Source of the DNA: an uncultured Hyphomicrobiales bacterium
GTDB taxonomy: Bacteria; Pseudomonadota; Alphaproteobacteria; Rhizobiales; Beijerinckiaceae
Direction: 5' to 3'
NCBI GenBank assembly: GCA_903932535.1
Contig: CAIZGR010000336.1
Location: 1 to 40,974 of the forward strand
Length of the DNA stretch: 40,974 bases
Position 1 is the stretch's first letter, and every line of letters starts with the position of its first letter. Position numbers and translations under genes: made by a program. The notes under the pieces are model-generated. The model was not told where the DNA came from and did no database searches. It worked only from the letters and a program-made list of their open reading frames with translations. Positions 10,558 to 20,790 of the stretch are shown here, one piece after another.

Positions 10558-12104
10558 TAGTCCGTCGGCGCGCCGCCCTCTTCCTTGCGCCGCGCGACGA
10601 AGGCTTCGAGCGCCTCGCGCCGTTCCGGCTCGAACGGCGGGGGCGCATAAGACTCGAGCCGTTCGGCGACGATGCGCTCGGCGGCGTCGGCCGCGGCCGG
10701 CGACCCCGCCTCGCGCCACGTCTCATGGTTGCGCCAATCCGAGATCATCGGGGCGAAGAAGGCGGTGCGGTAGCGCGACTGCGTATGCGCGGCGCCGAAG
10801 AAGTGCCCGCCTGGGCCCACTTCCCGGATCGCATCGAGGGCGAGTTCGGCTTCGTCGATCCGCATGGGCTCGAGAAAGTTCGCGACCATGGCGAGCAGGT
10901 CGGCGTCGAGCGCCATCTTCTCGAACGAGGCGTGCAGGCCCCCCTCCATCCATCCGGCGCCGTGCATGAGAAAATTGACCCCGCCCATGATCGCGCCCCA
11001 GAGCGAGAACACGCTCTCGTAGGCCGCCTGCGCGTCGAGCGTGTTGGCGGCGTTGGCGTTGGAGGAGCGGTAGGGCAGCGCGAGGCGGCGCGCCAGCTGG
11101 CCGCCGACGATGGCGGTCTTCATGTACTCCGGCGTGCCGAAGGCGGGCGCGCCCGACTTCATGTCGACGTTGGAGGTGAAGCCGCCATAGATGAAGGGGG
11201 AGCCCGGCCGCACGATCTGCGCGAGCGCGAGCCCGGCCAGCGCTTCGGCGTGCTGCTCGGCGAGCGCGCCCGCAAGCGTCACCGGGGCCATGGCGCCGGC
11301 GAGCGTGAACGGCGTCAGCACCACGACTTGGTTGCGCCGCGCCATCTGGAGGATTCCCTCGAGCATCGGCGTGTCGAGCCGGAGCGGCGAGGACGAATTG
11401 ATCACGGTGAACAGCGACGGCTCGCGTTCGAGGGTCGCTTCGTCGAGGCCGCGCGCAATTCTGATCATCTCGATCGCGTCGAGATTGCGCTCGCGCCCCA
11501 GGCTGTAGGCGTGAATCGGCTTGTCCGACAGCGTCAGCATGTCGAACAGGGCGTCGAGATGGCGCACCGACGGGTGGACGTCGACCGGCTCGACCGGATA
11601 GCCGCCCCAGAAGTGGACCTGCTCGAAGGTCTGCCCGAGGCGGAGGAAATTGCGGTAGTCGGCGATCGTCCCCGGCCGGCGCCCGCCGGCGCGATCGCAG
11701 GCGTTGGGCGCGCTCCCCACCGAGCCGAACGCGACATGGCGCCCGCCGATCCGGAGATGGCGCGCCGGGTTGCGGGCGTGGAGGGTGAATTCCCGCGGCG
11801 CGAGGCCGATCTGCGCCTCGACCAGCGCCGGATCGAAGCGCACCCGCTTCGAGCCCGGATCGACCTCGGCGCCGGCCTCTTTCAGAATCGCGCGGGCGCC
11901 GTCATGCAGGAAGTCGATCCCGATCTCCTCGAGCACGGCGAGCGCGGTTTGATGGATCGATTCGAGCTCGTCCTTCGACACCAGCTCCAGGGGCGGGAAC
12001 GGCAGGACGGGCTGGGACGGCGGCTTTGCTGCGACAGGCTGTGCGGCGCGCTCCCCGCGCCGGCGGCGGCGGCCGGTTTCCTGCGGCGGGTCTACAGCGG
12101 ACAT
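10554..12104 (-). CDS. Trimethylamine methyltransferase (MttB) superfamily protein, non-pyrrolysine
   Basis: This 516-residue TIM-barrel-type protein belongs to the MttB superfamily, whose members move a methyl group from a methylated amine (for example glycine betaine) to a cognate corrinoid protein. Recognisable blocks include LLALAVLEEIGIDFLHDGA-like sequence near residue 60 (here ALAVLEEIGIDFLHDGA), RIGGRHVAFGSVGSAPN, YRNFLRLGQTFEQVHF, and HGAGWMEGGLHASFEKM. There is no in-frame amber codon, so it is not a pyrrolysine enzyme. An Arg-rich stretch follows the start. I chose the ATG at 12104 because GAGGAAG precedes it by five bases. No corrinoid protein gene or corrinoid activation gene is in the window. 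A GcvA-like LysR gene lies 111 bp upstream and an MFS gene overlaps downstream. Confidence 0.9.
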   Translation of the reverse strand: MSAVDPPQETGRRRRRGERAAQPVAAKPPSQPVLPFPPLELVSKDELESIHQTALAVLEEIGIDFLHDGARAILKEAGAEVDPGSKRVRFDPALVEAQIGLAPREFTLHARNPARHLRIGGRHVAFGSVGSAPNACDRAGGRRPGTIADYRNFLRLGQTFEQVHFWGGYPVEPVDVHPSVRHLDALFDMLTLSDKPIHAYSLGRERNLDAIEMIRIARGLDEATLEREPSLFTVINSSSPLRLDTPMLEGILQMARRNQVVVLTPFTLAGAMAPVTLAGALAEQHAEALAGLALAQIVRPGSPFIYGGFTSNVDMKSGAPAFGTPEYMKTAIVGGQLARRLALPYRSSNANAANTLDAQAAYESVFSLWGAIMGGVNFLMHGAGWMEGGLHASFEKMALDADLLAMVANFLEPMRIDEAELALDAIREVGPGGHFFGAAHTQSRYRTAFFAPMISDWRNHETWREAGSPAAADAAERIVAERLESYAPPPFEPERREALEAFVARRKEEGGAPTDY

Positions 12105-12215
12105 GACGGCTTCCTCGAAGGATTCGGGACGACGGCGGTTCGGGCTCCAGGCTAGCCGCCGCCGACGCTTCGCCATCACGCGAAAATGGCATCGCGACAT
12201 GCCAATTTGAACGGC

Positions 12216-13181
12216 CTATTTGGCGGCCCGGAGCTTCGGCGGCTCGCCCGGAGCCGCGTCCGTGTCCGGCGTCCGGCCCGCGGCGAAGCGCGCGATCAGC
12301 CAGGAGCGGAACAGAGCGACCGCCTCGTTGCTGAGGTCCTCGGGATGGGTGGTGAGATAGTAGCCGTAGCCTTCGTCGAGCCAGAGGTCGAACGGCTGCA
12401 CGAGACGGCCGGCCTTGATCTCCTCGTGGAACAGTTTGGGATCGATGAGCGCGATCCCGTCGCCGCTCATGGCGTATTGGGCCGCGAGCTGCTGGGTGTC
12501 GAACACGAGGCCGCGGTCGACCGCGAGGTCGGGGCGCCCGATCGAGCGCACGAACATTTCCCAGAAGAAGTGCCGCGGCCGTCCGTCGATGCGGGTGTGC
12601 AGGAGGTCGCTTGCGGCGATGAGCCGCGCCGGGTCGCTCGCGTCGATGGATTCGAGCAGGTTCGGGCTGCACATCGGCGTCGCGCGCACCATCCAGAGCA
12701 GGTCGTGAATCGCGTCCGTGACGCGCGGCTCGGAATAGACGATGGCGATGTCGACGTCGCCGTCGACGTCCGGGCCGGTGGTCGGCTTCGACACGATCTC
12801 GAGCGTGATGCCGGCGTTCTCGGCGCGGAAGTCGCGCAGGATCGGGATCGCGAGACGATGGGCGAAGGACGTCGGCAGCGCGACCTTCAGCACCCGCTTC
12901 GGCCGGCCCTTCTCCTTGATGACCTCGCCGAGCGCTTGGTCGATGCGATCGAAAGACTTGATCACCACGGGCAGAATATGCCGCCCCGCCTCGGTGAGCA
13001 CGAGCTGTTGCGGCCGCCGCTCGAACAGGACCACGCCGAGGAGTTTCTCCAGGACGATCACATGCCGGCTCACCGCGCTCTGCGCCACCGTCAGGCTGTT
13101 GGCCGCGGCGGTGAAGCTCAGGTGCTGCCCCGCCGCCTCGAACGCTCTGAGCGCGTTCAGCGGCAACCACTTGCGATCCAT
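12216..13181 (-). CDS. LysR-family transcriptional regulator (GcvA-like)
   Basis: This 321-residue regulator begins MDRKWLPLNALRAFEAAGQHLSFTAAA, followed by the winged helix-turn-helix AANSLTVAQSAVSRHVIVLEKLLGVVLFERRP within residues 25-60. A LysR substrate-binding domain follows (LKVALPTSFAHRLAIPIL.., DVDIAIVYSEPR, GIALIDPKLFHEEIKAGRLV). The LPLNALRAFEAA opening and 'GIALi....f..E..aGrLV' are typical of the GcvA group. I chose the start at 13181, where GGGGAGGG lies just upstream; 24 more in-frame codons are available but non-conserved. The gene is transcribed in the same direction as the MttB-like gene and is presumably its regulator, responding to a quaternary amine or a product of it. I could not identify its operator. 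Confidence 0.92.
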   Translation of the reverse strand: MDRKWLPLNALRAFEAAGQHLSFTAAANSLTVAQSAVSRHVIVLEKLLGVVLFERRPQQLVLTEAGRHILPVVIKSFDRIDQALGEVIKEKGRPKRVLKVALPTSFAHRLAIPILRDFRAENAGITLEIVSKPTTGPDVDGDVDIAIVYSEPRVTDAIHDLLWMVRATPMCSPNLLESIDASDPARLIAASDLLHTRIDGRPRHFFWEMFVRSIGRPDLAVDRGLVFDTQQLAAQYAMSGDGIALIDPKLFHEEIKAGRLVQPFDLWLDEGYGYYLTTHPEDLSNEAVALFRSWLIARFAAGRTPDTDAAPGEPPKLRAAK

Positions 13182-13350
13182 CCACCCTCCCCGCGCCTCG
13201 ATCCCTCTGCTGCCGCCGAAGGAAGTTTTGCGAGCGCGATGAAGATTTTTCATAGCTCATGACCCGCCGTTTCCACAATACGGCGCGATCCGGAAATCAG
13301 GCGCGCAACGCGCTTGCGGCGAGATGAACAGAGATGGAGTCGCGCGGCTT

Positions 13351-13442
13351 CCCTCATCCGGCGCTTCGCGCCACCTGCCCCCCGAGGGGGGAGGAAGGGA
13401 CGCTCCCTCCCTTCTCCCTCGCGGAGAAGGGGTCACGAAGGC
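13351..13442. repeat. Dispersed CCCTCATCCGGCGCTTCGCG palindromic element
   Basis: The element contains CCCTCATCCGGCGCTTCGCG, then the stem CCCCCC/GGGGGG with a GA loop, then a CTTCTCC/GGAGAAG stem. A second copy in the opposite orientation occupies 40750-40852, where the same blocks read as ..GAAGCGCCGGATGAGGGT. Elements of this kind are common between genes in Rhizobiales. It lies between lysR and the aldehyde dehydrogenase gene. Confidence 0.75.
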
Positions 13443-13489
13443 GACAGATGATGTTTGCAGCGCAATCCTATCTCATCGCGCTTCAATCC

Positions 13490-15001
13490 TTACCGGTAGC
13501 GCGTCCAGATCGTCTTGAAGTCCATGTATTTGTCGATCGCGTGCGGCGAGCGGTCGCGGCCGAAGCCCGACTGCTTGAACCCCCCGAATGGGGTCGTCAG
13601 CGACGAGCGGTCGTACGCGTTGACCCAGACGGTGCCGGCGCGGATTGCGCGCGAGAGGCGATGCGCGGCGCCCATGTCGCGCGTCCACACGGCCGCGGCG
13701 AGGCCGTAGATCGTGTCGTTGGCGAGGCGCACGGCTTCGTCCTCGGTCTCGAAGGGAACGACGACCACGACGGGCCCGAAAATCTCCTCCTGCGCGATCC
13801 GCATGCTGTTCATCGCGCCGTCGAGGATCGTCGGCTCGACATAGAAGCCGCCGGTCTCGGCCAGCGCCCGCCCGCCGCCGTGCGCCACCCGCGCGCCCTC
13901 GCTGACGCCCAGCGCGATGTAGTCGAGCACGCGCTGCATCTGCCGTTCCTCGACCATCGCGCCGAGCTGCGCGCTCGCGTCGAACGGATGGCCGAGCGGG
14001 ATCTGCGCCTGCTGCACGGCGGCGATCTTTTCGACCAGCCGGGCGCGGATCGAGGCGTGCGCCAGAACCCGCGAGCCCGCGTGGCAGGTCTCGCCCTGAT
14101 TGTAGAAGATGCCCCAGGCGATCGCCTCGGCGGCGGCGTCGAGGTTGGCGTCGGGCATGACCACGTGGGGCGACTTGCCGCCGCATTCGAGCGCGACCCG
14201 CTTCATGTTGCTCTGGCCGGCGTAGATCATCATCAGCTTGCCGACCTCGGTCGAGCCGGTGAAGGCGATCATGTCGACGTCGGGGTGGAGCGCGAGCGGC
14301 TTGCCCGCCTTCTCGCCCAGTCCAGGCACGATGTTGAGCACGCCGTCGGGTAGGCCAGCTTTCTTGGCGAGCCGGCCGAGAACGAGCGAGGCGAGCGGCG
14401 ACTGCTCCGCCGGCTTCAGCACCACCGAATTGCCCGCGACAAGCGCCGGTCCGATCTTCCAGGCCGCGATGATCAGCGGATAGTTCCACGGCACGATCGC
14501 GCCGACGACGCCGAGCGGCTCCTTGCGCACCAGGGCGACGTCGTTCGCGCCCACCGGCGCGACCGCGTCGTAGAGCTTGTCGGCGAGCTCGGCGTAATAC
14601 TGGATGCAGTCGGCGCAGAAGGGGACGTCGACGGCGAGCGCGTTCGCGATCGGCTTGCCGACGTCGAGCGTCTCGAGCAGGGCCAGCTCGTCGAGGTTCT
14701 CGCGGATGAGCGCGGCGAAGCGCAAAAGGACGGCCTTCTTGCGCTGCGGGTCGGCGTCGCGCCACACGCCGCTCTCGAACGCCGCGCGCGCCGCCCGCAC
14801 CGCCCGGTCGACGTCGGCCTCGCCGCAATCGGCGGCACGGGCGAACACCTTGCCGTCGATCGGCGAAATTCTGGCGAAGGTCGCGCCGTCGAGCGCCGGA
14901 ACATAGACGCCATCGATGAAGGCGCGGCCTTCGAGGACGAGCGCGGCAGCGCGGGCGGACCAGCCTTCGCGGCTGCTGGGGCGGTCGAGCATGGGCTTCA
15001 A
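13490..15001 (-). CDS. Aldehyde dehydrogenase (PuuC-like)
   Basis: This 503-residue NAD(P)-dependent aldehyde dehydrogenase has PWNYPLIIAAWKIGPALVAGN, VLKPAEQSP, the cofactor motif FTGSTEVGK (247-255), the general-base Glu272 in LECGGKSP, and the nucleophile Cys306 in NQGETCHAGSR. It ends in the usual oligomerisation strand with PFGGFKQSGFGRD. NQGE-x-C is typical of the gamma-glutamyl-gamma-aminobutyraldehyde dehydrogenase (PuuC) branch, but betaine-aldehyde or other amino-aldehyde use is possible. All catalytic residues are present. It lies upstream of the LysR/MttB/MFS run on the same strand, which would suit amine degradation. That link is inferred. An alternative start is the Met at residue 4. 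Confidence 0.93.
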   Translation of the reverse strand: MKPMLDRPSSREGWSARAAALVLEGRAFIDGVYVPALDGATFARISPIDGKVFARAADCGEADVDRAVRAARAAFESGVWRDADPQRKKAVLLRFAALIRENLDELALLETLDVGKPIANALAVDVPFCADCIQYYAELADKLYDAVAPVGANDVALVRKEPLGVVGAIVPWNYPLIIAAWKIGPALVAGNSVVLKPAEQSPLASLVLGRLAKKAGLPDGVLNIVPGLGEKAGKPLALHPDVDMIAFTGSTEVGKLMMIYAGQSNMKRVALECGGKSPHVVMPDANLDAAAEAIAWGIFYNQGETCHAGSRVLAHASIRARLVEKIAAVQQAQIPLGHPFDASAQLGAMVEERQMQRVLDYIALGVSEGARVAHGGGRALAETGGFYVEPTILDGAMNSMRIAQEEIFGPVVVVVPFETEDEAVRLANDTIYGLAAAVWTRDMGAAHRLSRAIRAGTVWVNAYDRSSLTTPFGGFKQSGFGRDRSPHAIDKYMDFKTIWTRYR

Positions 15002-15092
15002 GCATCCTCGGAAAGGCGGGGGAGGCGGAAGATGCCCGCCGCCGCGTCGCGCGCCAAACAGAATTTTGATGCGGGGCCAGCGCTTTCCGGCG

Positions 15093-15482
15093 TCAGCGGA
15101 TGACGACGATCTCGGCGCCGGCGGGTTTGGCGATCGTTCGCCACTGCCGATCGGCGGTCCACGCCGGAAGGCCCTCTCGGACGGCTAGCGCGAGACAGAA
15201 TCGATCGCCGAGCGAAAGCCCCGCGGCTGCCGTGATGGCGCGCAATCCGCCGGCTGCTCTGGCCAGCGCCGCATCCGCGTCCACCAGCGTCATCGGAAGC
15301 CGCGCAAGCATCGCATCGACAGCGTTCAAAGGCATGCCCGCGTGAACGAAGTGGCTGACTGTCTCCGCAAAATTGACAGCGCTCATGAGCGCCCCATCGA
15401 TCGCGCCCGAAACTTTTTCCCCGCCCGGCTCGTCCTTGAGCATGGCGATCAGCGCGGAAGCGTCGAGCACAATCGCCGTCAT
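15093..15482 (-). CDS. vapC: VapC-type PIN-domain toxin
   Basis: This 129-residue PIN-domain ribonuclease has the acidic residues expected for one metal site: Asp in IVLDASALIAML (N-terminus), Glu in NFAETVSHF, Asp in GLSLGDRFCLALA, and Asp in AWTADRQWRTIA. VapC toxins cleave tRNA or rRNA when free of antitoxin. The length is normal and all the acidic positions are kept, so it looks functional. Its ATG overlaps the antitoxin stop by 4 bp (ATGA), the standard coupling in vapBC operons. Confidence 0.92.
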   Translation of the reverse strand: MTAIVLDASALIAMLKDEPGGEKVSGAIDGALMSAVNFAETVSHFVHAGMPLNAVDAMLARLPMTLVDADAALARAAGGLRAITAAAGLSLGDRFCLALAVREGLPAWTADRQWRTIAKPAGAEIVVIR

Positions 15483-15724
15483 TCGCCGCTTTCAGACCGC
15501 CGGTTGGCGAGGAAAGCGTCGACCGACGTCTCCGGTTTGTCGGCGGTGTATCGACGCGCGAGCGCTCGAGCCTGTGCGACCGACTGCGCAACTGTCCGCA
15601 GGATCAGTCCGTCGGGCGTTTCCTCTACGAGCAGAGTTCCGCCTTCCGACAACCCCATTCTTCGACGGATGTCGGCCGGCAGGACAACACGTCCATTTGG
15701 AGCGACATTGAGATGAAAGGTCAT
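15479..15724 (-). CDS. vapB: AbrB/VapB-type antitoxin
   Basis: This 81-residue protein starts MTFHLNVAPNGRVVLPADIRRRMGL, a swapped-hairpin AbrB/SpoVT DNA-binding domain. It continues GTLLVEETPDGLILRTV and has a C-terminal helix and an extended toxin-binding tail (ALARRYTADKPETSVDAFLANRR). I chose the ATG at 15724 because a perfect AGGAGG lies five bases upstream and the AbrB domain starts there; 18 extra in-frame codons further up are not family sequence. It forms an operon with the PIN toxin and probably represses its own promoter, though I found no clear palindrome. Confidence 0.9.
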   Translation of the reverse strand: MTFHLNVAPNGRVVLPADIRRRMGLSEGGTLLVEETPDGLILRTVAQSVAQARALARRYTADKPETSVDAFLANRRSESGE

Positions 15725-15883
15725 CGACGCCTCCTGCCGAGCACGGCACATCATGACAGGCTTGGCCGGATATGTCACGTTCAGGTAGCTTGGCCAGATC
15801 GTCGAGAGCGAGCTATTCGGCTTGGGTGGAAGCCCTTCCTCTCGGACGCGGCCAACCGCCGCGTCCGGTCCTCGCCCTCATGA

Positions 15884-16972
15884 TCACATGCCGCTCGCCG
15901 GCAGGAACGGGAAGGGCGGCGTCGCGACGAACTTGTCGGCCGCGTCGCCCGAATAGACCTTGCCGCCGGCGACCGTCAGCTTCTTCACCGGCGCGCCTTC
16001 CTTCAGATCGAGATCGGCGAGCGGAACCCAGAAGGCATTCGGGCTGGTCGCGCTGTCGAAGAAATAGATCCTGTGCGTCTGGTCGGAGACGGTGCGCCAG
16101 AGCGTCGAGGAAATGTTGGGCTTGCCGGGCGTGGTGAGGCCGAGCGAAACGCTGACGCTGCGCATCACGCTCAAGACGCTCGCCGCGGCCTGGTACTCGA
16201 ACTTCTGGTCCGGCACGGCCGAGATGAAGCTCGGGTCTGGCTTGGTGGGGATCGCCTTGATCAGGAACGAGGCTCGGACGAAGCGGTCGGCGGCGCGGTT
16301 CGTGCCGGGCAGGAAGGTGAGCCCGCCAATCTCCCGCCAGTAGGCGTCGAGCGCAAGCTGCTGGTCGAAGCTCGGCGAGTTGGTCATCACCTGATATTGC
16401 TTGCCGTGATGGATGACGAGCCTGCCGCCGAGATATTCGAAGATCGCGGAGTCGCCCGTCGCATCGGAAAGGGCGAGGTGAAGCTGGGCGCCCTGGCCGT
16501 TGGGCAGCTTCGGCGCGATCACCCGGAACGGCTCTTTGGAGAGCGCCTCCACCGCCTCGGCGACGGTGGCGAAATTGTCGAGCGCGTATTGCGCCCAGAG
16601 GCTGATCGAGATCGCGGGCTTGCCGTCCGGCTGGCCGTAGCCGGACTCGGCGAGGTAGAGCAGGTTCGCCACGAGGCCGGCCTCGTTCATGCCGTCGGCC
16701 GAGCCGACGTCGTAGCCCGAGGCTATCAGGCTGCCGTATTTCGACGTCCATTTGGGCGAGTCCGGCCCGGCGGCGCCGTCGCGAGCGATCCCGCGCGGGA
16801 ACGCCCAGAGGTTGGTGTGCATGTCCTCGGCCCAGTCCATCGAGCGGCCCGTGATCACGAGGCCGTTGTCGGCCACGTAGAGGGCGCGGGTGCAGGCTTC
16901 GGCCGGCGCGATGGAGGCGACAGTGAGGGCGACCGCGGCGGCGGCGGCGAGGAGCTTCGGAATAGGCTTCAT
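15884..16972 (-). CDS. Exported linear-amide C-N hydrolase (choloylglycine hydrolase/penicillin acylase family)
   Basis: This 362-residue Ntn hydrolase carries a Sec signal peptide (MKPIPKLLAAAAAVALTVASIAPAEA, written here in two parts as a basic start and an Ala-rich core). The next residue is Cys27 in ACTRALYVADNGLVITGRSMDW, the expected N-terminal nucleophile. Conserved family blocks follow: Asp in RSMDW, GMNEAGLVANLLYL, and VMTNSPSFDQQL, which carries the Asn seen in bile-salt hydrolases and penicillin V acylases. It should act in the periplasm on an amide such as an N-acyl homoserine lactone, a penicillin or a bile-salt-like compound; the substrate cannot be told. I chose the ATG at 16972 because it starts the signal peptide. 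The gene is divergent from prfC. Confidence 0.9.
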   Translation of the reverse strand: MKPIPKLLAAAAAVALTVASIAPAEACTRALYVADNGLVITGRSMDWAEDMHTNLWAFPRGIARDGAAGPDSPKWTSKYGSLIASGYDVGSADGMNEAGLVANLLYLAESGYGQPDGKPAISISLWAQYALDNFATVAEAVEALSKEPFRVIAPKLPNGQGAQLHLALSDATGDSAIFEYLGGRLVIHHGKQYQVMTNSPSFDQQLALDAYWREIGGLTFLPGTNRAADRFVRASFLIKAIPTKPDPSFISAVPDQKFEYQAAASVLSVMRSVSVSLGLTTPGKPNISSTLWRTVSDQTHRIYFFDSATSPNAFWVPLADLDLKEGAPVKKLTVAGGKVYSGDAADKFVATPPFPFLPASGM

Positions 16973-17186
16973 CCTTTTCGTCCTTCTTCGTCCATATTGC
17001 GTCCCAACTGCGCGGCGGCGACGCGCGGCGCACCTTGGTTCCCCTACGCGCTCCCGGATCGAAAGGGTAGCCCATGCCAGCCTTCTATGAACCGCGCTGT
17101 CGCTGCAAGGCGGAGGTCGGCAGCCCTTCCCCTCGCGCCCGTCCGGCGGTAAGGAAGCGCCTCCGCTTCCCCGAAAACCAGGTCCG

Positions 17187-18767
<1,581 letters not shown>

Positions 18768-18800
18768 CCGACCGTTTTGTCCCTGCTCGCCACGTTTTTC

Positions 18801-18865
18801 TCACCACGAAAATCACCAAAGGGCACGAGGACCACCTTGGTGATCCTTGGTGTTCTTGGTGGTGA
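18801..18865. repeat. Imperfect inverted repeat with CACCA arms after prfC
   Basis: TCACCACGAAAATCACCAAAG at the left is matched in reverse by CTTGGTGTTCTTGGTGGTGA at the right, with a central block that includes CCACCTTGGTGAT. It could act as a terminator for prfC or be a mobile palindrome. A further 6-bp stem, GGCGGT/ACCGCC with a T-rich loop, lies at 18879-18897. Confidence 0.65.
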
Positions 18866-18970
18866 ACCATAGGCGAGAGGCGGTCTTTTTTACCGCCGGA
18901 CGTGAGCGGGCGGCGAGGGAGGAAGCCGGCGGGTGGAACCGAACGCCTTTCATATGTTACAAGCACAATC

Positions 18971-19263
18971 GTGACGCGCAAAGAAGCCATAGGCCGATTG
19001 CTCGAGCACGAAGCCGAACTGAAGCGGCTCGGCGTGCGGACGCTGTACCTGTTCGGCTCGACCGCGCGCGGCGAAGCGGGCGACAGTTCGGACGTCGATC
19101 TTTTTTCGATTGCCCCAAGGGCGAGCTTGGTCTCTACGAACTCATGAACGTCAAAGAATACACGGCCGGCATCCTCGGCGCCAAGGCCGGCATCATGACC
19201 CGCGATAGCCTGCACAAGATGCTGCGAGAGAAGATCGAGGCTTCCGCCGTGCGCGCGTTCTAG
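18971..19263 (+). pseudogene. MNT-type nucleotidyltransferase (antitoxin-like), frameshifted in a T-tract
   Basis: From the GTG at 18971 the first frame reads VTRKEAIGRLLEHEAELKRL, then YLFGSTARGEAGDSSDVDLF. This is the minimal nucleotidyltransferase core (GS..RGE...SDVDLF with metal-binding DVD). It then turns into a short nonsense tail ending at 19147. A second frame carries the proper continuation, FFDCPKGELGLYELMN, followed by GAKAGIMTRDSLHKMLREKIEASAVRAF, to the stop at 19261-19263. The frames meet at a run of six Ts (19101-19106); seven Ts would join them as DLFFDCPKG. Family members such as MntA partner HEPN toxins and AMPylate them, but no HEPN gene follows here. A sequencing error or phase-variable slippage is possible. 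Confidence 0.8.
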
Positions 19264-19271
19264 GGACCGCG

Positions 19272-19328
19272 CAGCGCCGGCCAAAGATCGCCTTCGCGGC
19301 CGTGAAGGACTACCAGAAAACGGCGGCC
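19272..19328 (+). pseudogene. Degenerate copy of the prfC 3' end (copy 2)
   Basis: By hand alignment, 48 of 57 bases match the end of prfC (CGC.GGCC.AAGATCGC.TTCGC and GTGAAGGACTACCAGAA). Translation reads RPKIAFAAVKDYQKTAA against WPKIAFADVKDYQKAAA in RF3. The stop codon is lost and the frame runs on. It starts eight bases after the stop of the broken nucleotidyltransferase gene, so that gene is bracketed by the real prfC end and this copy. The rest of 19329-19459 contains no gene I can support. Confidence 0.85.
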
Positions 19329-19459
19329 CAAGGCGCGCGGCGGCCAGCCGTTCCGCGCAAGACCGCCGCCGCCCCCGTTGCCCTCCCGAAGCGCCCGACG
19401 CATAATTCCGCACGAAGACTCCCGCCGGAAGCGGCTGGGAAGCGGGCTGGGCTTTTTCG

Positions 19460-20779
19460 ATGCAGAGTTCGTTCTCGGGACGCGCCGCGATTTGGATCGG
19501 CGTCTACCTGTTCGTCGTCCTCGCGCCGCTGTTCGCGCTCCTTCTCGGCGACCACCCGCCGGCGCGCGACTTTTGGACGGAGTTCGCCGACGCGATCGCC
19601 TATGCCGGCCTCGCGATCATGGGCCTTCAATTCGGACTCACCGCCCGGTTCCGATTCATCACCCAGCCCTGGGGCGAGGACGTCATCTATTATTTCCACC
19701 GCCAGCTCACCTGGGTGGCGCTCGCCCTCGTTCTCGCCCATCCCGCGATCCTGATCTGGGTGAGGCCGGCGCGGATCGCCGCGCTCAATGTCTTCGCCGC
19801 CGGGTGGCGGGTCAAATACGGGAATTTCTCGGTCTACGCCCTCGCCGCGCTGACGGCGCTCTCCTACGGGCGCAAGCGGATCGGCCTCTCCTACGAGGCG
19901 TGGCACGCGACCCACATCCTGCTCGCGCTGCTCGCGATCGGCTACGGACTCCTGCACGCGGTCGCCTTCGGCTTCTATCTCCAGTCGCCGCTGAAGTCGG
20001 GCCTGTGGGTCGCGCTCGGGGCCGTCTGGATCGGGCTCTTCGTTTACACCCGCCTCGTCAGGCCCTGTTTTCTTCTCCGCAGACCCTATCGGATCGAGGA
20101 GGCGCGCCCGGAACGGGGCGACAGCGTCACCCTCACCCTTCGCGCCGACGGTCACGACGGCCTGCGCTTCGCGCCGGGCCAGTTCGCCTGGCTCTCGACC
20201 GTCACGCCGTTTCAGATCACCGGCCACCCCTTTTCCTTCGCCTCCAGCGCCGAGCGAAAAGACGGACGGATCGAGCTTACGATCCGCAATCTCGGCGACT
20301 TCACCGCGACCCTCCCCTCGATGCCGATCGGCCGGCGCGTATGGCTCGACGGCCCCTATGGCGCGTTCACGATGGACGACGCGGACGACCTGCCGGTCCT
20401 GATCGCGGGGGGGATCGGCGTCACGCCGATGATGAGCATGCTGCGCACGATGGCCGACCGCGGCGACCGCCGCCGCGTCCTCCTGATCTACGCCAACCGC
20501 AACTGGGACGACGTGACGTTCCGCGAGGAGCTGGAAGCGCTCGGCAAGCGCCTCGATCTCGTCGTCGAGACGGTGCTCGAAGAGCCGCCGCCCGGCTGGA
20601 CCGGCGAGCGCGGACGCATTTCCGTCGATACGATCGAGCGCTGCGTTCCCGCGCCCTTCGATGCGCGCTGCTATTTCATCTGCGGCCCGGAGCCGATGAT
20701 GGACGCGGCCGAAGCCGCGCTCGCCGGGCTCGGCGTCCCGATTTCCCGCTATCACTCCGAACGGTACAGCTTCGCCTGA
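19460..20779 (+). CDS. Ferric-reductase-like transmembrane flavoprotein
   Basis: This 439-residue protein joins an N-terminal ferric-reductase-like membrane domain to a ferredoxin-NADP-reductase-like C-terminal half. About six hydrophobic segments span residues 10-205. Their histidines (YYFHRQLTW, LAHPAIL, AWHATHILL, LLHAVAF) suit bis-heme b ligation. The soluble half has an FAD site ITGHPFSFAS, a nucleotide-binding GGIGVTPMMSMLR, and a C-terminal CGPEPMMDAAE. The family passes electrons from NAD(P)H across the membrane to an acceptor such as ferric iron or oxygen. The start lies inside the second cargo block after prfC. TGA overlaps the Shine-Dalgarno region of a 31-codon gene downstream, so they form an operon. 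Confidence 0.9.
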   Translation: MQSSFSGRAAIWIGVYLFVVLAPLFALLLGDHPPARDFWTEFADAIAYAGLAIMGLQFGLTARFRFITQPWGEDVIYYFHRQLTWVALALVLAHPAILIWVRPARIAALNVFAAGWRVKYGNFSVYALAALTALSYGRKRIGLSYEAWHATHILLALLAIGYGLLHAVAFGFYLQSPLKSGLWVALGAVWIGLFVYTRLVRPCFLLRRPYRIEEARPERGDSVTLTLRADGHDGLRFAPGQFAWLSTVTPFQITGHPFSFASSAERKDGRIELTIRNLGDFTATLPSMPIGRRVWLDGPYGAFTMDDADDLPVLIAGGIGVTPMMSMLRTMADRGDRRRVLLIYANRNWDDVTFREELEALGKRLDLVVETVLEEPPPGWTGERGRISVDTIERCVPAPFDARCYFICGPEPMMDAAEAALAGLGVPISRYHSERYSFA

Positions 20780-20790
20780 GGGAGACTTCG

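Noticed and set aside
9290-10726. Open frame extending manC-like gene far upstream
   Set aside because: The extra 479 residues are Arg-rich and overlap the MFS gene in another frame; a good ribosome-binding site and the conserved start lie at 9289.
10554-12104. MttB homologue considered as a pyrrolysine enzyme
   Set aside because: There is no in-frame amber codon and no pylS/pylT gene nearby.
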